DNA from: Dehalococcoidia bacterium
GTDB lineage: Bacteria > Chloroflexota > Dehalococcoidia > Lucifugimonadales > JAGWBF01
NCBI GenBank assembly: GCA_021295955.1
Contig: JAGWBJ010000013.1
Span: 1 to 64,000, forward strand
Direction: 5' to 3'
Length of the DNA: 64,000 nt
Part shown: piece after piece, positions 61,184-64,000 of the stretch
How the letters are laid out: each line of letters opens with the position of its first letter
How positions within the stretch are numbered: position 1 is the first letter of the stretch
Translations under genes and position numbers: made by a program
The notes under the pieces: generated by a model
Seen by the model: the letters and a program-made list of their open reading frames with translations, nothing else
Databases searched by the model: none
What the model was told of the DNA's origin: nothing

Positions 61184-61381
61184 TTATGCCGTGGGCGGGG
61201 TGTAGGTGGTAGCCGGCTCGATGTCCGAAAGGTCCATCTCCCGCAGGTGCTTCACGTTGGGGAGCAGGCCCTGGACGACGGCGTACAGCTCGTCCATGTG
61301 CTTGGTGTCGGTCACGTCCAGCCCCGAGGACTCAGCTATCTGAAGGAACGTCTCCTTGCTCATCTCTCCAGGTTCGGCCAC
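61184..61381 (-). CDS. Small GatC/AtzG-like amidase partner
   Basis: A 65-residue protein whose MSKETFLQIAESSGLDVTDTKHMDELYAVVQGLLPNVKHLREMDLSDIEP resembles the two-helix plus linker architecture of GatC and AtzG. GTG 61379-61381 preceded by AAAGGAGG is preferred; an ATG six codons later has no spacing for a ribosome site. Position directly upstream of an amidase suggests it stabilises that enzyme. Confidence 0.7.
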   Translation of the reverse strand: MAEPGEMSKETFLQIAESSGLDVTDTKHMDELYAVVQGLLPNVKHLREMDLSDIEPATTYTPPTA

Positions 61382-61454
61382 AGTGCGCCTCCTTTGCGGT
61401 GGGTCAGAGCTTGAAGAATATCATACCAGCCGTCCCCGGTCACCCTCACCCCGG

Positions 61455-61475
61455 CCCTCTCCCAGGGGGAGAGGG
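61455..61475. repeat. Hairpin/dispersed repeat near aldolase gene end
   Basis: CCCTCTCCC (61455-61463) pairs with GGGAGAGGG (61467-61475). The surrounding CACCCTCACCCCGGCCCTCTCCC...GGGAGAGGG pattern resembles the palindrome at 14151-14184. It lies 13 nt past the stop of the aldolase/dehydrogenase gene and may serve as its terminator. Confidence 0.55.
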
Positions 61476-61487
61476 AGATACTCGCGG

Positions 61488-63551
61488 CTAACGCGGAAAG
61501 GCGTCCCGCAGGCCGCCGTCGACAGGTATCATGGCCCCGGTGGTCTTGGCCGAACCGTCGCCGGCCAGGAAGAGCACCGTTTCGGCCACGTCCGAGGCGG
61601 TGACCCGCTCTCTCAGCAGATTGCGCTGGCGATAGAACTCCTCGATCTCCTCGACGCCTATGCCGTGGGCGCCGGCCCTCTGCTCCCGCACCTCCCGGGA
61701 CCATAGGTTGGAGCCCTGGAAGACCGCGTCGGGGTTGACCACGTTGCACCGGATGCCGAACTCGCCGTTCTCGATGGCCAGCACCCTGGCAAGCTGGACT
61801 TCGGCGGCCTTGGAGGCGCTGTAGGCGCCGAAGTCCTTGCCCGGCGACGGGACGTTCTTGGTGCCGATGAACACCAGGCTGCCCCCGGTGGCCTGCTCCC
61901 GCATAATCCGCACCGCCTCCCGGGCGGCCAGGAAGTGGCCCGTGGTGTTGACGTCGAAGGCCCTCTGCCACTCCTCCAGCGACAGCCGGTCTATGGCCCC
62001 CACCGGCGCGATGCCCGCGTTGGACACCAGGATGTCCAGGCCGCCGTAGGCCAGTCGGGCGCGGTCGAAGGCCGCCGATACATCGTCCTCCCTGGTCACG
62101 TCCATCCTGCAGGCCATGGCCCGGGCCGGACCGTGGCTCCGCACCATGTCCTCCGCCAGGTCGGCGGCGCCCTGGGCGTCCAGGTCGGCAACGACCACGT
62201 GGGCTCCCGCGGCCGCCAGCCGCCTGCATATGCCCTCGCCGATGCCGTGGGCGCCGCCGGTGACCAGGGCGACCCGCCCGGCCAGGGGCCCCTCCCCGGG
62301 GGCCAGGGACAGCTTGTACAGCTCCATGGCCCAGTACTCGGCCTCGAAGGCGTCCCTCTCGCTGAGGGAGGTGTAGCTTCCCACAGTCTCGGCGGAGGCC
62401 AACACGTCTATGGTATGCCGGTACATGTCCCAGGCGATGGACGCCGCCCGCGCGTCCTTCCCCGCGGTCCACATCCCCACGCCGGGGACCAGGACGACCC
62501 GGGGATAGGGGTCCCGCATGGGGATTGTTCCGTCCGAGTGCCGCCGGTACCAGTCCTCATACGCCCGGGCGAAGCGGTCCACGCCAAGTCCCAGGGCATC
62601 CCGGAGATCCGGGATGTCCTCCGGGTCCTTGACGTCCACCCACAGGGGGACCCGCTTCGTGTGGACCAGGTGGTCCGGCGTGGCCGGACCTATGCCCGTC
62701 AGACGAGGGCCATTCTCCGAGGCCAAGAGGTCCAGCACGCCCGGGGAGTCGTCGTAGCGCAGCACCCCGCGGGAGGTGCGGCAGACCAGACCCCGGAGGA
62801 CCGGCGCCAGGGCCGCGGCGACCTCCCGGCGGCGTTCGGGGGAAGACGGCCGCCGCCCCTTGCCCGGGGCAAAGACCGTCTTGCCCCGGGCTTTGCTCGC
62901 CGCGTACTCCTCGGCCCGGGTCACCAGGTCGATGTGCCGCTGGTAGGCCTCCCCGGGGTCGTCGCCCCAGGTGACCAGACCGTGGTTGGACAGCACCACC
63001 CCGCTGCAGCCGCTTTCGTCCCTCGCTACGCTCCCGACCAGCTTGGACAGGCGAAACCCGGGCCGGAGGTACTCCACCACCGTGGCCTGGTGGCCGTAGA
63101 CGGCCCTGGCCGCCGCCCGCGGGTCGCCGCTGTTGGTGAGGGAGATGACCGCGTCGGAGTGGGAGTGGACGACGCTGGCGGCGGGGATGAAGGCGTGGAG
63201 CAGCGTCTCGATGGAGGGCCTGCGACCGCCCGGGTCCAGGGCGCAGTGCTCCAGGTACGCCGCCATCTCCTCGTCGGGCATGTCGTCCCGGTCGAAGAGG
63301 GCGGCCACGTCGTCCAGCCGGAGGGCCGTAAAGTCCTCGGGGCGGGCGGTCTTCAGGTCGGCGCCGCTGCTCTTGATGACCAGGGCGGGGGTATCCCGAC
63401 CGCGAAAGTCGGGCAGGGTGGTCTTGACGGAGGTGTTGCCCCCGCCCCACAGCACCAGGGAGGCTTCGGCCCCGACGAGCCTGCTCTGGTAGACCAGCAG
63501 GTCCAGGTCCGTCATGCCGGAGGTCTCGGCGTCGTTCCAGAGGTTACGCAT
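61488..63551 (-). CDS. Bifunctional class II aldolase/short-chain dehydrogenase
   Basis: A 687-residue fusion. The N-terminal half (about 1-400) is a class II aldolase/adducin domain with GGNTSVKTTLPDFRGR, zinc-ligand HSHSDA and SNHGLVTWGDDP. The C-terminal half (about 425-687) is an SDR with the Rossmann motif TGGAHGIGEG and catalytic YSASK. This is the layout of RhaD-like rhamnulose-1-phosphate aldolase/alcohol dehydrogenases, which cleave a sugar phosphate and reduce or oxidise the aldehyde product. The exact sugar is unknown. A promoter lies 44-72 nt upstream. Confidence 0.92.
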   Translation of the reverse strand: MRNLWNDAETSGMTDLDLLVYQSRLVGAEASLVLWGGGNTSVKTTLPDFRGRDTPALVIKSSGADLKTARPEDFTALRLDDVAALFDRDDMPDEEMAAYLEHCALDPGGRRPSIETLLHAFIPAASVVHSHSDAVISLTNSGDPRAAARAVYGHQATVVEYLRPGFRLSKLVGSVARDESGCSGVVLSNHGLVTWGDDPGEAYQRHIDLVTRAEEYAASKARGKTVFAPGKGRRPSSPERRREVAAALAPVLRGLVCRTSRGVLRYDDSPGVLDLLASENGPRLTGIGPATPDHLVHTKRVPLWVDVKDPEDIPDLRDALGLGVDRFARAYEDWYRRHSDGTIPMRDPYPRVVLVPGVGMWTAGKDARAASIAWDMYRHTIDVLASAETVGSYTSLSERDAFEAEYWAMELYKLSLAPGEGPLAGRVALVTGGAHGIGEGICRRLAAAGAHVVVADLDAQGAADLAEDMVRSHGPARAMACRMDVTREDDVSAAFDRARLAYGGLDILVSNAGIAPVGAIDRLSLEEWQRAFDVNTTGHFLAAREAVRIMREQATGGSLVFIGTKNVPSPGKDFGAYSASKAAEVQLARVLAIENGEFGIRCNVVNPDAVFQGSNLWSREVREQRAGAHGIGVEEIEEFYRQRNLLRERVTASDVAETVLFLAGDGSAKTTGAMIPVDGGLRDAFPR

Positions 63552-63594
63552 AGGCCCCTTCAGCCAGGACTAGGTCAGCTCGCGGGTCGGGCAT

Positions 63595-63623
63595 ATTATC
63601 CCCGAGGCGGCGGCTCCTGGCAA
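63595..63623 (-). promoter_or_regulatory. Promoter for aldolase/dehydrogenase
   Basis: On the minus strand, TTGCCA (63623-63618) and GATAAT (63600-63595) are separated by 17 nt. Confidence 0.55.
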
Positions 63624-63694
63624 TGGCTACTGCGGGTATGGGGTGGGAGGGGCCAACTCTGAGGAGTGTTGGCTTCCAGGACAGTGACCGGTCG

Positions 63695-64000
63695 TTACGG
63701 GTTGACTATCGGCGATTCGGTCACGCGGTAGGTACGCCTTTGCAAATCCCCAGTGAGGACAACAACGACTTGGTTGACCAAGGGTCGCAACTCCTGCACC
63801 CGAGTCCGCGACGCGATCATTGTCACCGCGGGTATCGGCAGAGTGTCGAGGTTCTGTTGGTATTCGATGCCCTGGTCCGCAGTGATGAATGCGTCGAACC
63901 CGCGGGCTCCCGCGAGTCTTGGAAGGTCGCCATTCGATCTGCCCGCCCAGCCCATCTCTTGGACTGTGCTTGTCGCGAATTCATCGGGAAAGTGTGCACC
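63695..64000 (-). CDS. PIN-like (DUF5615-type) toxin-family protein, 5' truncated
   Basis: At least 101 residues run off the window's right edge. GWAGRSNGDLPRLAGARGFDAFITADQGIEYQQNL is the conserved core of the DUF5615/PIN-like family, with acidic residues Asp and Glu in place. Such genes often pair with a DUF433-type antitoxin, which would lie outside the window. The G+C content is lower than in the neighbouring genes. The true start is not visible. Confidence 0.8.
   Translation of the reverse strand, partial: GAHFPDEFATSTVQEMGWAGRSNGDLPRLAGARGFDAFITADQGIEYQQNLDTLPIPAVTMIASRTRVQELRPLVNQVVVVLTGDLQRRTYRVTESPIVNP

Overview
The window is about 66% GC and densely coded. It reads as a chromosome segment of an aerobic or microaerobic member of the Chloroflexota, possibly a Dehalococcoidia/SAR202-like lineage. 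The reasons are an Alternative Complex III (ACIII) operon joined to cytochrome c maturation genes, a soluble nuoEFG-like module, numerous peripheral catabolic enzymes (CaiB, HpcH, cyclase and amidase families), a Vms1-like release factor, and short hairpin repeats dispersed between genes. The taxonomic call is inference from gene content; no rRNA gene is present.

Layout. 1-371: a foreign-looking ORF end (about 50% GC) abutting tRNA-Gly, then tRNA-Phe. 0.5-5 kb: a phosphotransacetylase-like P-loop/DRTGG protein, an aldehyde dehydrogenase, and a divergent three-gene operon for a two-subunit ThDP decarboxylase (sulfopyruvate/phosphonopyruvate type) plus a cyclase-family hydrolase. 5-9 kb: a lipoprotein, a dienelactone hydrolase and a ROK sugar kinase. 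8.4-22 kb: one long minus-strand block with a small membrane protein, actA, split actB, two NrfD-like subunits, actD, actE, then ccmH, ccmF and accessory ccm-like genes including a TlpA thioredoxin. Together these build a menaquinol:electron-acceptor oxidoreductase and mature its c-type hemes. 22.5-28 kb: mutS, a probable selenocysteine-containing ArsC/Spx-family protein, a HAD hydrolase and mutL, all co-directional. 28-37.4 kb: a nuoE-nuoF-nuoG/FDH-like-FNR electron-transfer operon, a FAD amine-oxidase-like enzyme and a flippase-like membrane protein. 37.5-43.7 kb: gatC-gatA, an MFS transporter, asnS and a degenerate DNA-methyltransferase-like gene. 43.7-48 kb: CoA-transferase, carboxymuconolactone decarboxylase, HpcH aldolase, SnoaL-like and enoyl-CoA hydratase genes. 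48-52 kb: a HEPN/MNT pair, then mutS2 and a VLRF1 peptidyl-tRNA hydrolase in one operon. 52-64 kb: a frameshifted amidohydrolase, LysR and MFS genes, a 7Fe-type ferredoxin, apt, an MBL hydrolase, an FGE/SUMF1-like lipoprotein, an amidase with a GatC-like partner, an aldolase/short-chain dehydrogenase fusion and a truncated PIN-like gene.

The strongest unusual items are the in-frame TGA in the ArsC-like gene, which replaces the redox cysteine and is followed by a perfect SECIS-like hairpin; the tight mutS2-VLRF1 operon, which suggests a ribosome-rescue unit; and the NuoG/FDH-like protein whose molybdenum-ligand position is not cysteine.
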